Shown: in pieces, positions 63,217-64,000 of the stretch
Layout: the number at the start of each line of letters is the position of its first letter
Position numbering within the stretch: the stretch's first letter is position 1
From: Prochlorococcus sp. AG-402-K14
Lineage (GTDB): Bacteria; Cyanobacteriota; Cyanobacteriia; PCC-6307; Cyanobiaceae
Length of the DNA stretch: 64,000 nt
NCBI GenBank assembly: GCA_003216815.1
Contig: QCIG01000002.1
Coordinates: 50,676 to 114,675 of the forward strand
Reading direction: 5' to 3'
The notes under the pieces: model-generated
Told to the model about the DNA's origin: nothing
Seen by the model: only the letters and a program-made list of their open reading frames with translations
Database searches by the model: none
Translations under genes and position numbers: made by a program

Positions 63217-64000
63217 TCTTTCACAATTACAACTTTTAAAAGGAGATTATCATTCAGGTTTAGAGAATTATGAATTTAGATTTAAAAGAAATATAACTTC
63301 ATTTGTCCATGCTAATCCTATAATAAAAAAATTAAACGATAATCAGCTATTTCAAGAAAAGAAAATATTAGTCGTAAGTGAACAGGGCTTCGGTGATACA
63401 CTTCAATATATGAGATATATACCTTTTTTAAGAAAAAAAGGTTTAGAAGTTTCTTTTTGTGCTCAGGAAAAACTTCATACCCTAATTAAAGCATCTCACA
63501 TTGATTCGAATCCATTAACTCCAAAACAAGCTAATCAGGTTTCTGAAGGTAAATGGATCCCACTATTATCCTTGCCTAAATATCTAAAAGTTAATCCAAA
63601 AAATCCAATTGTTTCAGAACCATATATTTTCTCATCTAATAAAATGATTGATAAATGGAGAAATATTCTCTCATGTGAAAAAAGACCAATTATCGGTATT
63701 AATTGGCAAGGTAATCCTGGTTTAGAAAAAACAACATATGATGGTCGATCAATTCCATTAGAAGTGTTCTCAATTATCTCTGAATGTTGTAATAACAAGC
63801 TCCTTTCTCTTCAAAAGGGATTTGGATCGGAACAACTTGAAGATTGCTCATTTAAAAATAAGTTTGTTAAATGCCAATCTGAAATTGATTTAATTTGGGA
63901 TTTTCTTGAAAATGCTGCAATTATTTCTAACTGTGATCTTATTATTACAAATGACACATCGGTTGCTCATTTGGCAGGAGGCATGGGTAAACAGGTATGG
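63215..64000 (+). pseudogene. C-terminal continuation of the TPR-glycosyltransferase-like gene (heptosyltransferase-like fold), open to window end
   Basis: Translation by eye after skipping one T: NLSQLQLLKGDYHSGLENYEFRFK...VVSEQGFGDTLQYMRYIPFLRKKG...IIGINWQGNPGLEKTTYDGRSIPLEVF...CDLIITNDTSVAHLAGGMGKQVW. Confidence 0.65.

Overview
AT-rich cyanobacterial (Prochlorococcus-like) window, judged from psbD/psbC, ycf4, ycf39, petM and the split pntA. It falls into three parts. (1) 0.4-16.3 kb: a complete type IV pilus / competence locus with a prepilin cluster (including a prepilin-VWA fusion), pilQ-O-N-M-P on the minus strand, then pilB-pilT-pilC and pilD. (2) 18-44.5 kb: housekeeping genes (cobQ, maf, psbC/psbD, ycf4, ilvH, petM, ycf39, infA, NTR-Trx fusion, pntAB, dxr, cysS, polA, HlyD-like, ychF). 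(3) 44.5-64 kb: an accessory region starting exactly at the 3' end of ychF. The main discovery candidate is here: a ~120-200 bp intergenic repeat present in 8 copies (R1-R8). It carries the last codons and stop of ychF (ATGGAGTTTTTATTCAACGTATA/G) as a core. In all seven non-ychF copies a (G)TCTAAC-like motif lies 49 bp (48 in the most degenerate copy) upstream of the core, and another lies about 65-79 bp downstream. One copy has a perfect 12-bp inverted repeat around the core. The copies punctuate the region into gene modules (DUF4214 metalloprotease; ATP-grasp/alpha-E/transglutaminase; TPR-sulfotransferase; 2OG-oxygenase; methyltransferase + DUF2079 + DUF4214; small secreted protein + RHH-like protein). 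I read this as serial attachment-site copies of an undescribed integrative or cassette-like system targeting ychF. No recombinase gene is visible in the window, so this remains an inference. Other leads are a T8 frameshift splitting a TPR-glycosyltransferase-like gene, paralogous TPR-sulfotransferases, and a small ORF with a good ribosome-binding site. All alignments were done by eye; no searches were run.
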